A DNA stretch of 64,000 nt, from assembly GCA_000499405.2 (NCBI GenBank), contig HG738138.1, positions 8,616,888 through 8,680,887 on the forward strand. The letters run 5' to 3'. The position numbers and the translations under genes were made by a program. The stretch comes from Onchocerca volvulus (lineage: Eukaryota; Nematoda; Chromadorea; Rhabditida; Onchocercidae). The notes below the pieces were generated by a model that was given only the letters and a program-made list of their open reading frames with translations, was not told where the DNA came from and did no database searches. Each line of letters opens with the position of its first letter. The first letter of the stretch is position 1. This document shows, one piece after another, positions 52,093-64,000 of this stretch.

Positions 52093-54482
52093 CTATACGG
52101 TAGTTTCAGGAGTTGCAGCCAATTTATATTTTCTGTAAATAAGTGTTATATTATTACTCTCTTCACTTTCGCCTTCAGACCGTACATGAAATGATGAACG
52201 ATTTTTGCCTTCTTTTTCCAGCGACAGTTCGTCTGTCAAATTTCCAACGCTACGTGAAACCGCACTTGTCGACTCTCGTTTAGTTAGCATTTTATGGTTC
52301 TTTCTCTTGAATTATTTCCAAATTTGACAAATTTAAAATCAAAAAAAAAAAAATTCCCGAAATCTGTAATAAAACTATATAAAATCAAGGTTTTGAGGTA
52401 TAAAATATATAAAATGCATTAAGCACATTTTATTGTGAATATTTTTCGCAGCTTATGTATCACTGGAGTTATCTTTTTAGAATATGGAAATTTAATATGA
52501 GTATTCAAACTTTAAATCTTTTACCTGCCCTGGTGCTTGCATCCTCATTTGCAGATTAGTTTGCTCACAGTCTACATCGTTAGTCTGGGATGTAATCAGT
52601 CCCTCTGATTCTTCAGCAAGCCTGTTGGGTTCGTCTAAAAAGATTCTGTTTATTAATTTGATTTTTACTGAAAAAAAAATGTATGAAAATTTTAACAACA
52701 GACTTTATATTCGAATCCACTGGGCGATAATTTTGAATTCAAATTCTCAACCAGTACTGGATTTAAGAATCCGATTCAAATTATTGCAAATGCACTCAAA
52801 ATATTTACCTTGACTGTGGAAAGGCACTAGATGACAGTCGTTTAAATGCTACTGAATTTCCATAGAGGATAAGGAAATAAAATTTTACTAAGTAACAAGT
52901 TTCCTAGTCGAAGTTCGGATGATATTTAGCTCATGCATCTTAAATATTTGAGAGCTCTTTCGTTATGAGATCTAAGAAAACTGAGAAACAAGCTATTCCG
53001 AAAAACCGCAAAACGCATAAATAAATACAAATAAAAAAGATATGATATATATCAATTACACAGAATTTCAAACAATTATACGAACACAAATTCAAAATAT
53101 ATGCAGGAGGATAAGAATGCCAGATTTTTAGGAGCCGTTACCTGTCATAACCAAATATTTTTTAGTGAAGAAAATTTTAATTACCACAATTTGTTATAAT
53201 TTTGCAACTAGAATTTTTAACATAAGTGCCCTTGGAACATGCTATGACAATAAAACTCCTGAACCAATGAAAGCGAGAATAACAATAGAATTCCAGGCTG
53301 GACAGAGTACCAAACAAATTGAAGTATAACCTTTTTTGACATTAGGATAATCAGTCCAGTCAGTGTTTGTAGCTAACAGCTTATCCGAGGCAAAATTATG
53401 ATAATCTGGAGATTCCGATGAGCGAAAATGTGCATGCTTGCATTGTTTGGGCACCTGCAGCAACGAGCAGTAAAGAATTTAGAATAGCTAGAAATGACGC
53501 AAAGTTTCTAAATCCACTAGAACTACTAGAATTCTTAGTACCTTTTTGAATCTTATCGTCCGAATTAAATAATCTGTATTAAAATAGTAACAGAAAGAAA
53601 TGACATTTAAACATACCATTGTATCATTGCTGGTTTCAACTAAACACTGTTTATTTTGCATTGAGAATGGCAGAGTTTTTTGTGACTGTGACAGTAAGTG
53701 ATTGGTGTCAATAAATTTTCCAGTTAATAATGAACATCCAGGCAAGGAACCTGAGGGACACCAAATCGGGCTTGACTCCGAAACAAATGATTGCTTCTCC
53801 TCCTGTAAAAAAAATGAAAATTGGAAAGGAAAATCTTAAAAAGATCCAAGCATTCTCAATATCTGAGGAAAGCTGAATCATGGAACATGAACAGTAAACT
53901 TGAAAAATTATTTTCAAGTATGCACAATAAATTTATTTAACCATTATATAAGTTTCTGACTCTACCACTTTAAATTCCGCCAAAGGCATTGGCATCCAGT
54001 AAAGAATGATTCAGCTTTTTAAACTTTATTTTTCCCGCTTTTGGAATAAGTTTCATAGTACAGAAAAGCATTTTTTTTCACATCTACAATGTTGGTTATG
54101 GCATTATAGGTTTAAAACAAAGCAATGGACCATTAATCAAAAGAGTGAAACGCATACAAATCAAATTTGAATTTCAGATGGAACTTGAATCATCGGTTCA
54201 AAACTTTCAAAATAACTTATAAACAACCTCTGGAGAATGGACAAGAAGTGCATTGTGGCTATCTTCTTCAGCGGCCGCAATTATTTGCTTTAGAGGTAAA
54301 GGATTAGGTTTTGCATGTTTTAAACAGTTTTCAAGGGAAGCAACATTATTGCTTGTCGATATATTTGATGAACTGGCTGATTTACATATATTCTGCACTT
54401 TTATTCGCCTGGAACTTGGCAAATTACAACTACGCAAAGGAAATCGAAGAAGCAAAAAAAATGTGAACCGGGAATCCTGCAT
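52093..54482 (-). CDS. Unrecognised protein with one internal hydrophobic segment
   Basis: Five exons on the minus strand: 54228-54482, 53617-53802, 53265-53454, 52525-52634, 52093-52305. All phases agree, totalling 954 bases and encoding 317 residues. The N-terminus (MQDSRFTFFLLLRFPLRSCN) is hydrophobic and basic, and could be a signal anchor or a mitochondrial presequence. A low-complexity Ser/Asn stretch, a Ser-rich region and one hydrophobic segment (SICLVLCPAWNSIVILAFI, about 192-210) follow. The tail is charged (KRESTSAVSRSVGNL, GESEESNNI). No family is recognised. If the intron after exon 3 is retained, translation stops seven codons past the hydrophobic segment, giving a tail-anchored form. 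It lies about 0.6 kb downstream of the NMNAT gene on the same strand. Confidence 0.6.
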
Positions 54483-55098
54483 TATAACAGCCTCTTATTT
54501 TTAATAGCCAAGAATTAAAAAAGAACCAATAACTTGGAAAAATTTCCCATAAATCAGAATATAGAATCATAACCGATTTTTTGCATTTCAATCTCCGTGC
54601 TAATTCTATTTTCCTGCTTAATAGCATCAGTTTCTCTCCATGTAATTACTCTTCTTCATTACTATATTCTACTTAGTATTAGTCCGATCCCCAGCAAGTG
54701 TCATTATTTTTAGATACTTTATACTTTCATTTCAGTCGGCATTTTTATACAGATTGCAGATCAGTTTAGTCTTCTCATTCTACATTACCGCGTTATTCCG
54801 TGATGATATCTCGAAGAAAACTGTCAAGCTTTCGGTCTGCGAAAAACTATATGTTTTAAATTTATGCTTTATAGATAGCTATAGCATTTTATTTCGCTGT
54901 TAAGTTTTGATTCCTACTTTCTTATTAGAAGTTTTAAAAGTCTCATAAAGCTTGATTCTTGAATATATTTGTAAGATGACCGACACAAAATATTATCCTT
55001 CACTCATTCCGCTTAACCCAGAAAATGAATCTGATAGCCAATTTCACATTTCACATGCCCAAGATATCTATACACTAATCTTTTCCATATTTCAATGC
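54483..55098. other. Intergenic region, NMNAT to the unrecognised gene
   Basis: About 0.6 kb between two minus-strand genes. The spacing would permit a nematode operon, but no diagnostic sequence (such as a U-rich element with a clear SL2-type acceptor) was identified. Confidence 0.45.
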
Positions 55099-56974
55099 TT
55101 ACATAGCTGGTAATGATGCAGCTCCATACAGTGAATTGTCCTCAATGTACTGAATAATTTCATCACTTGTACAATATCGTATCGATTCTTTCCGCCGAAT
55201 TGCTGTTCTGAAAATATCTTCATGATCTTTAATCTGATTACTTTTTTCAAGCATTGAAGCAATCAATATTTGTGCCTAAAATAATTTAGCAGTTATATTC
55301 GAAGTGATCTAGAGAATCAAACAATTAGAATAGTGGCGGAATGAAAGTTGCAGAATATATAAGTTCTTGGGAAGCTAAAATACTAGACAGGATAGAAATA
55401 TTCACACCTTAAGCGTGTCGAACTGATATCATTTGGACAAGTTTCATCTTCAATTATAAATATATTTTTCTGAAAAGTCAGAGAAGTAAAAGAAATATTG
55501 CATTTTTTATCAGATATTTCCATATGATGAAAAGCTAGTTATTTATGAAGTTTTTAAAACATGAATACCTGGTATGTATGGAGTACATCTGCAAGATAGA
55601 TAGCACTAACAGGATCAGTGTTTGCTCGCATTACTACAACCACACCAAAATCTCTGACAACTTCCTCGACCTGAATTTCAAGTCTAAGTATATTAAAATT
55701 CAAATCATTTAAAATTTATTGCTTTTTTATTGTTTTGGAAAAGCAAAATGGAGAAATTTAGTAATTTAGCATATCATATCTTTCACATATATTATCTATT
55801 TCTTTTTTAAAAAGGACACTTTATTTTATCTGAAAATAAAGTTCATGGTTTCATATTGTAGCGGCATTTTTTGCACTAAAAAAATGCGGAAATAAATAAA
55901 CCTGCTTGGAATCCCATAACATAACATCGGAAACGGCCAATTTTGTAATGCTTTCAATAACATCACCACCACAGAGCAGTAATAATCGTACTTCATAGTT
56001 TTCACTTCTATATTTACGATTAAGTGTTTTCTTGAAATGATGCAAGACATGAATTGTCCTTATCCACTCACCTTGCGAACACTCCCATCCATCTGCTCTA
56101 TAATGGAAGTTTAATATCTTTTTCGAACCAAATTTTACATATTTTCACTATAATGCAGAGACGAATTTAAAATTTTCATATAAATTTTAAGAATTAATTC
56201 AGTTTTAATCACAGCATCACATTCCAAGATAGTGGATGAAAGTTGCATACCTTATCCAGGACGATGATTTGACAGCCAATTCTACCATTTTCAGCCTGTG
56301 TTTAGCTGGTACCATATCAGGTCGACCAAGACTATCTGCTACTGGACTCATGATACCTTCAATAACCTCCCATCCATGTATTTTCTTCAGGTAGTCGCGT
56401 GCACGCTCTGTAGCACTTCTTTTGAAAAATTTCTAACAAATGACAAAGAGATTCCTCAGCAATCTAAATCAAATCAAATTTCCAACTTATAATAAAATAT
56501 CATCTATTCGTCTTTTTATTCCTTCTAAAAAAGAGAGAAAATGCGAAAAGGACACTTAAAAGAAACTGATAAACTACTGCCAACTAAATAAGTCATTATT
56601 TCCAATGAAATCAGTGAAACAAAGTGTGGCTGAAAGGGCCAATTTAAGTGAGGATAACTAAAGTAAATTTTCGAGCTTTAGACCAACCAATACTTGACTG
56701 TTAATTGGCTTTTTGCTAAATGGAATCTCTGGTGATATTTTGCAAGGATATAGTATGCCCTAAATCCGGCTTTATTTTGATCCACGTGCTAGTAGGATTT
56801 TAAAGCATCCTACAAGCAAAATCTCCAAATGATTAAATTACAAATTAACACAGTAAAATGCTTACCAAACATTCGAAGATGCATATAAGTTGGTGGACTA
56901 AACGTGCCGCATGAAAGCAATGCTACTCGTCTGAAAGTTACTTGCGACGTGTTAGCGTCCGAACTCTTTTCCAT
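55099..56974 (-). CDS. Nicotinamide/nicotinate mononucleotide adenylyltransferase (NMNAT)
   Basis: Makes NAD+ (or its deamido form) from NMN or NaMN plus ATP, the final common step of NAD synthesis. Six exons on the minus strand: 56866-56974, 56251-56407, 55902-56097, 55569-55670, 55408-55469, 55099-55207. They total 735 bases and encode 244 residues with consistent phases. The nucleotidyltransferase motif is CGTFSPPTYMHLRMF (Gly23 to His32, the GxFxPx(T/H)xxH pattern). Further landmarks are VIEGIMSPVAD, KHRLKMVELAV, WIRADGWECSQ, LLLLCGGDVIES, VVVVMRANTDP, and the second ATP motif ISSTRLR (203-209). Exon 3 reads straight through an internal GTGAGT; a 13-base intron there is impossible. The length is typical of animal enzymes lacking a long central linker, so the compartment cannot be judged. 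Confidence 0.94.
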
Positions 56975-59900
56975 CAAATGCCCCAAACATCACATCATTG
57001 CTGCGAGTCACATTACTTTCTTTTGCAGTAAAAAATTTTTTGTTGAATCAATCTAGCTTTTACTTCTGTATGGCTTCTTTCAGTAATTGTCTTCTACAAA
57101 AATTTTAAGAACTTACTTTAACGTACGTGCATGAATGAATATGTTGACGTAATTTTTGGTAATTGTTAATGAGATCTGACGGCATTTAAAACACAGTCCT
57201 CTGTAGAAGCCACTAAGTGACGGGAATATCAATTCCTTTTTGGAAATATAAGTAATGCAGCTTCAAGAAATAAGAAGATACTACTGTAGCATATATTTCT
57301 AGAAAAAAATCTACTATCAATTCAAGCAGCAAAAAAAATTTTATGACGTATTAAAAAAGATGAAAAAACAGAGAAATTGAAAGAACGTAGATATAATTTT
57401 GACTATAAGTCTCAATTAAATTTGCGAAATGCGAAGGCTTTTTTTTTTTGCAAAAAGCTTAGTTTGATAAGAGATTTGAAAGATGAATCCATCGCGAATC
57501 TATTTTAAAGTTGGAACTGTAAGGGTGAGAGACACTGTAAAATAATATGTTTCAAAAATGACTCGTTTTCAAATAAGATGAGCAAATTAGCTAATTAATC
57601 AAAACTAAAAATTCAAGTAACTGCACTTTTAAAGAATATGAAGCTCTGCTCCATGCCAAGTTCCAGGTAGTATAAATAACTGCAATTAAGTGATTAAAAT
57701 TCTAGCCAACCAGCTAACTGTCTCCGATTTCTTCGGATTCGGTAAATTTTAAACACAGAAGAAGTCCTGAAGTGTGGATAAAATTGACTTATAAAAACGA
57801 GTAAAAGATTTTTTGAATAATAAAAATGAAGACTCCTACTGCAGAGTCTTGAAATTTTTCTTGAAAAAACTTAAATTTCTTTAAGATCAATTTCATTCAC
57901 CATCAATGCTTTTCTCATTTAGTGGAAAAGACATCTTACTAAAAAGCGATACCTTGTCGCATTTCAAGGAATAATTCGGTATTTTGTTGATCGATAAAAA
58001 TATTATGAGATCAATTATTCTGAATCCAAGCAAATAACTCAAGCGATTTCCAATCAATTTTGAGAAATTTGTTAATTTTTAGATTCGACACTAACCTTTT
58101 TATAAAGCCAAACAATGGAGTGTCATTTCAAAGAAGAAAACAAGAAAATTAGCCAGAAAGCAAAGAAACTGTATTTGAAAATCTAAAATTTAGGAAATTT
58201 TCTGAATCAGTGAAAAAATCGTAGCTAGTCATTGGATTAGCTAAAGAACAGTAATTTCCAATAAGAACAAGCTGCATGTTATTTTGCTATTACACATTTT
58301 CTCCTTTGGATAGCAATGTCATTGCAAGCAAACGAGTTTTGATAATTTGCATAAATGGGAGTAATAAAAAAGAAGAAAAGCATGAGAAATCGAATAGCAA
58401 TTTGCTAAAAAATTGCTATTTTTTTCGAAATCCTCAAATTTTTGTTTAAACACTTGTTGAGAAAGAACAAACTGATGATTATAAAATTTTCAAAGTTTCA
58501 TCAAACTGTCAACAATTTTTAATAATCAATTTCCCTACTCTACAAATAACTGCGAGAAAGTGACAAAAAGAACGTGGGAGAAAGTTGAATGAATGCAGGT
58601 GCAGTTGCTTGCCAAAAATTTGCCATCTGGGAAATGGTGCTGTATTTTCTATTATGGAACTTAAAGATTCAAGAAAGGACTGACTATCTGCAAGTACATA
58701 CCGTAGGAAGATGATGATTTTTGGCTCAAAAAATGAAGAATTCGAAGGAGATGAGATGAAGAAATCAGAACAGCAAAACAAACTGGTGGCTATAAGAGTC
58801 GACGATGGAGAAGAATGGTGAAGAAAGGCAAAATTCAATACAGACTAGTTCACATGAAACTGAACAAGAACAGTTGACAATCGAAACAGAAATTGTAACA
58901 TGTTAAGATAGCAGAAAGACATTAAAGCAAAAAAAAGCGAAAAGGGGTGATATGGAAATAAGTGACCGACATCTATTTCTATATTAACGATAAAGAATAA
59001 ACTAAGTAATTAAGGAAACGATTAAGAAGTTTTAAAATGAAGCTCACTGTGTTTTGAAGAGATGTTGGTCATTTTTAAAAGACTTACTGATAAATGGAAT
59101 ACTGGGAGCAAAATATTGAATCGGGACAAAAACATCTGCAGAAATTTTGAAAACGGTGAAATAATAATTGTCGTGGCGAAAAATCGAAAAGTATGAAGTA
59201 TGGTGCTCAATGCAAACAGAGCAAAGTTCTGGAAGTAACTACCAATGATATAACAAAACTCTGGACTGTGAATACGATGTATTCTAAAATAAAAAAAAAA
59301 AAAGCTATTTTGATAAAACTTTTGACGAAACTTGAATTAAAATAGTGAGCAAAAGGTTCAAAATGACAGGAAAGACCAAATGAAGCATATGCATTTTAGT
59401 TTAATATTTTTTATAACCTAAGGATGTCAGAAAAATTCAACGCCATATTCATTTTCGCCGGATTCAATTTTACATAAGAATCCAGAAAACTCCAACGTTT
59501 TCAAGATCCACTTTCAACAAATTAATATGTTTCGATGAACCATACCCCATCATTAAGCGTGATAAACAGTTATCGTAGACGAATGGATCGTAAGTGGAAG
59601 AAGAGTTCTGTTTTTTTTTTTTCTTTCCTTTTGTTTTTAAAGGTGAAATCCCGATACAAGCCAGTGATTTGCTTGCCGACGATATTTAAAATGTTAATAA
59701 AAATACTACTATTACAACATAAAAATATTTTATTTTGGACGCTTCAGTACAAGATCATCCTGTTTTACAAGTTTATTTGAACAAAAAAAAATTGTCAGCA
59801 TATGGAGGAACCAGAGGTCAACCGACATTTCAGAAAATGGTAATGAAAAATTTTACAAGGCGAAAAATAAACTTGTTTGCATAAGAAAATGCATGCAATT

Positions 59901-62900
59901 CTACGCAAACATAGATCCACTAAAACTGCAACTTTCCGGGATCTTTGGCAACATCAGTTAAACTCATTTGAGAAGCAATCCAACAGCTAACGGCACTGAA
60001 TTGGAGATAACAACATCTGACGAGAAATGTTCCAACGAAGCTCTTTCCCATTCTTGTTATTTATGATTGCAATGATGCTCCCAACCAGAATATTGAAGAA
60101 AGAAATCTCATATTATGAATGTGAAATTGTTAATACGAAAGTAAAATCAGATGGACAAAGAAAGATTTGAAATTATCTCAAGAAACTGGGGAAAAAAAAG
60201 AATCGGACATTATACTTAATGGTGGTGATACATGAATGGAATTTAGAATAAGGAAGTGTGCAACAGTGTTAGTGTTAATTAAAAAAGGGTAAGATGAAGA
60301 AAGGTATCGGAAGGGAAGATTCTTCAAGAAATTCCTTCAGGCTCTTAATAACGCAGCACAATGCAGGGCAATGACAAAAGAATGACTCGTTGCTGAATGG
60401 GCAAAAGGAAGCGAAAAGTAAGTAATGTTTGAGCAGCGTATTATTATAAACAGTGATTTGGTGGTGAGTGATAACTTTATCTAAAATAAGCTGTATGAAT
60501 TGGATGAAAAAGCGAGGAACTTACGATGACTGCATAAAACATCATCTATCAGTAATATCGATCAGTTGCGTTAAATAGAGCAGATTGTTGAAGACAAGCA
60601 GAAATCGCTCAATCGCAAGAAAATCCCTAATTAAGTAACAAAAACAAAGGTAAGAATAGAAGAACATGCCTATTCAGCAAAAAAAAAGATAAATCGCCGC
60701 ATGGGTGGTATTTGAAAGTTGTGATGTCAAAATAGTGAAAGGAACAAATTAAATAGAATATGGGAACTTTGGAAAAATGAAATCAAACATTGATTAATAT
60801 CGGTATAAGATCAAGAATCAAATAAAGATTATAGGAAACCAAAAAGGACTAGAACCATTAGAAAGTGCAAATGTGCTAAGAATAGGGAAGGAATTGGATA
60901 TATAAATGCAAACTTTTGCTGCAATCGAATCGCATAACAACAACATACCAGGCGAACATGTATCGAACATTGGACAATGACTGTTCCCATAATATTTTTT
61001 ATTGATTACCCATCTCGTAAGCGAATGAAATTTGCGAATGAATGATTTGTTGAAATGTGAGTGTGCTTCTAATGCTAACATATTATAGTTACAGCTTCTT
61101 CCCAGGAAGTGTTTATGCATCCTTTGCTTGCTTCCTCCTTATTTCCTTCCTACAACTTTATCACTTCCACATTACATCTTTCTTTTCTTCAATTGTTTAA
61201 TCCTTCAATTTTTCACATAAATTGTAACCTCATTAACTCGGTAAAAGTGATTTCATCATTAAACAGAAACTTAGCCAACTTTAAGTCTTCATCAAAATAG
61301 ACTTACCAATATGAATTTCGAGTGAGAATATGAAAAGCAAATACAGAGAGTCCTGAACATGAAAAAAATTTTGTTCCACACAATAGTTTTATTTTCATTG
61401 CTTTGATTTCTAGATAGCTAAAATAAATTTAGTCTAACTTTACCAGTTTTTTTTGCCCATAATTTCTATAAAACTAGTTAAATGAAATTCTAGTCCTAAA
61501 AGCTCTTGATTAATTCTGCTAAATGATTAACCATCAAGTATTTAACAGAGAAGTAACTAAATAGTCATTAGTATATGAATAATTAATGATTAGAAGGAAA
61601 CTTTTTCAGATTCTGAGAAATAAATTGTTCGCTATGAAAAATTATATTCCAGGCTCGTTTAGGAGAAAAAGATACGAAACAAATATAGGTGCAGTGGGTT
61701 AATAATGATCTCATCACCAGTAAATCAACATTTTTTCGCGAGCAGCTGCTTGATGTTAGCAAAATGCCGATCTTTTTTCCTTTTATCCAAAACTCTTTTC
61801 CCGTCTAAGAGAGAAATTTTCCTATCCTATTGAGAACAAATAATCGAATCTTATTGAAATTTGTAAATGAAACACGGAAAAGCGAGCAATGATTTACCAT
61901 AATGTGTTTCATAATTGGGACGATTATGGGACAAAAAATTTTCTAGATCTTTACAGGACATCAAAAAAAGACTTGAATGTTTCCCGAGGATTCTTGAGCA
62001 TTTCTCTTTCAATGTTTCTGTCATTGAAATCAATTTTTCAATCATACAATTAACAATTATATGGAAATTAAACATGATCAAAACTAACAACAATATAATA
62101 ATTCAACCAAAAGTTCCGGATAAAGGATAGAAAAAGAAAAGGGAAGTATTTGATAGGCATTAGTAGAAATATGAAAAGAGAGAAAATCGGTTTGTGTTAA
62201 AGAGTATGAATAACAAAAATAGAATGACAATAAATTTCAATGGCAAGAATCAAATTAAATTAGAGAGTATGGACGAGGAATAAACAGATTGAATCGATTT
62301 TGAATAGTTAAGATTAATCAACAAGCCTTCAGAAGTTGTTTTTGTGTAATAGCAGAAAGGCATAAGTGAAGTTTAATAAAAATAGTAGCTGCTACCACTG
62401 ACTGCAATACATATGCAGTGCAAACACATGATACACGCATATATGCATGCATAGGTTTCTCTTCTTATGCGCTGCCTTTTCTGTAGAAATTTATTCTATT
62501 TGGAAATAACGCAGAATAAAGTAGAAAGCAATAAAGAGAGCGCCTGATCAAGGCCTAGTTAAGAGAAGCAAAAAGTTGGGACGGAGATATTGATCAGGAT
62601 ACACACTGATCAAGCATATCCTCTAACGGATGTCATATCCGGATAAATTAATAATCTCGAATATTACATATAATTCCCTGGATATACTTAGCAAGAATGA
62701 TGAATGCTTAGTTCCTGGAAAACTACATATGTATTTTTTTCCCAAACTTCCCTGGCTGCCTTAAACTATACAAACAGCTATTTCCGTATGATAGCTAATC
62801 ATATCGATATGTGATTAGCAACGAATTGTTAGGCCTATTCAGAAAACCAAAAATGATAAAAATTTCAGTCCAATAGTTGAACTATAAAATCAATTCAATT

Positions 62901-64000
62901 TAACATGGCTAGCATAGATTTAAGGATTATTCACCATGATTCATTTACGTTTTTTTCTAATTTTTATCAGTTTCTGCTCAAGCCATCCGATTCTTTTATA
63001 ATTATTGTATAATTGATTAAGGTTACGCCTAGGAATTTTAAAGCTTAAATTTTAATGCACGCAGAGAATTAATAGTTAGAAATCATTATTTCCAGGAATT
63101 AAGCTGATTTCCCTTCTCATTTCTTTTCCTTACATGTTCAAAATTTTTTCTGTGATTGCTGAATATTTGATCATCCTATTACCATGAGTATATAAAATTT
63201 CAAAATATTGTCATTTATTTTCTGGGGAAAATAAGCAAAATTTTATGATTAAAAAAAACATTATGGGAAGAGATGCTATCACAGTCAGATGTGGAAAATG
63301 ATTTAATCCAATTTTTTGATGGAATTTCGTAAATAACCATCCATAATTAAAGGTAGGATGTACTGCCAAAATTGGACCTATTATCCTTATTTGACTGCTT
63401 CCTTCAGGATATATGCACAGTTCGTTTTATTGCTTTTTAACGAACAACTTTTACAGTTAAAATTAAAGAGACATAACAAAATATCAAAACTTCTTACTCC
63501 TTCTTCCACAAAAAAGAATTAATGTTGAAAAGCTGGCTAGGAACAGTCGAGTCTGATATTTTTAGCAAAATGTAATGCAATAAATGTTAAGCGAACAGTA
63601 TAATATTGTAATTTTGGGACTTCAAGATTTAAGTATTTTTAAAGAACATTTCCCGCAAAAAATTTCTTGAGATTTCGAGGATAAAATATGCGAACTAAGA
63701 GAAAATGAACATATAGACTATTGCTGAAGGTATAATTTGTTACTGAAACCAAATGTGCAATTTTCAATACAGCAAATATTTATGGAAAAAAGGGAAAATT
63801 TTTCCTGGAAGTAGTCTACTGCATTTAAATATGTTGGAATCTAATTTTTTTGTTAGCTATTACAAATCAAAAATAAAATAAAAATGGAAATGCGAAAAGA
63901 TAGGATGATGCTCGAGAATGCTTAATTCGAAACATGAGAGCTGATAAAGCAATGAACAGATGAAAAGAAATCTTATAGAGGGAATTTGCTTCAAAATATC
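56975..64000. other. Seven-kilobase stretch without a supportable gene
   Basis: Long AT-rich sequence, conspicuously purine-rich on the plus strand from about 58.3 to 60.9 kb. Reading frames here are low complexity (for example minus 58509-58838 and plus 59535-59780) and match no family. It could be intergenic or part of a very long intron of a gene extending to the right. No tandem array or mobile element was recognised. Confidence 0.5.

Noticed and set aside
56041..56097. A 26-base micro-exon followed by a 13-base intron in NMNAT (GTGAGT...ATAAG)
   Set aside because: Thirteen bases is far too short for an intron, and the read-through keeps frame and family similarity.
58509..58838. 109-codon minus-strand frame rich in Ser and Phe
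   Set aside because: Complement of a purine-rich, low-complexity stretch with no recognisable family or splice sites.
62400..62460. CATATGCA-rich alternating purine-pyrimidine stretch
   Set aside because: Short and degenerate; no periodicity beyond what simple AT/CA richness gives.

Overview
The window is AT-rich eukaryotic DNA with compact, intron-rich genes. Introns are mostly about 60-700 bp, begin with GT and end in TTTCAG-like acceptors. Protein similarity points to a nematode: a PAT-6-type parvin, an UNC-30/Pitx homeodomain with [19 protein letters not shown], and a PIG-1/MELK kinase. The AT content and the intron sizes, longer than in Caenorhabditis, suggest a filarial or other clade III worm. 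That last step is inference. No bacterial operon, CRISPR array, prophage or rRNA was seen.

Layout. 1-2807 (-): TM9SF3-like Golgi/endosomal nine-pass protein, cut by the left edge. 4851-7592 (+): mitochondrial GatA (QRSL1). 7704-11493 (-): parvin (PAT-6), with a cluster of three long inverted repeats in one intron. 12418-17588 (-): DDX46/Prp5 splicing helicase, 17 exons. 18241-19980 (+): PLP homeostasis protein (YggS/PLPBP). 20690-23010 (+): Golgi GDP-fucose transporter (SLC35C1). 23011-26365: gene-poor, with a 73-base T run and a perfect palindrome. 26366-28918 (-): mitochondrial seryl-tRNA synthetase (SARS2), whose motif-2 exon is interrupted by a single-strand-binding-protein (SSB) fragment. 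30328-35174 (+): MELK/PIG-1 kinase, 15 exons. 36729-38024 (+): ALKBH6-like dioxygenase. 40420-44412 (+): UNC-30/Pitx. 47984-48243 (-): orphan exon. 48386-50537 (+): ankyrin-repeat protein. 52093-54482 (-): unrecognised five-exon protein. 55099-56974 (-): NMN adenylyltransferase (NMNAT). 56975-64000: no supportable gene.

Exon coordinates were placed by hand from splice motifs, protein similarity and reading-phase bookkeeping. For TM9SF3, GatA, parvin, DDX46, PLPBP, SLC35C1, MELK, UNC-30, NMNAT and the unrecognised gene at 52-54 kb, every junction is phase-consistent. SARS2 (motif-2 region), ALKBH6 (first exon) and the ankyrin gene (exon 4/5 junction) are not fully resolved.

Most genes are housekeeping functions with no shared pathway. 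Loose themes are mitochondrial translation (GatA, SARS2), cofactor supply (PLPBP, NMNAT) and neuromuscular development (parvin, MELK, UNC-30). The most unusual observations are the SSB-like insert in SARS2, the inverted-repeat cluster in the parvin intron, two GC-AG introns, and a TVGR variant in DDX46.
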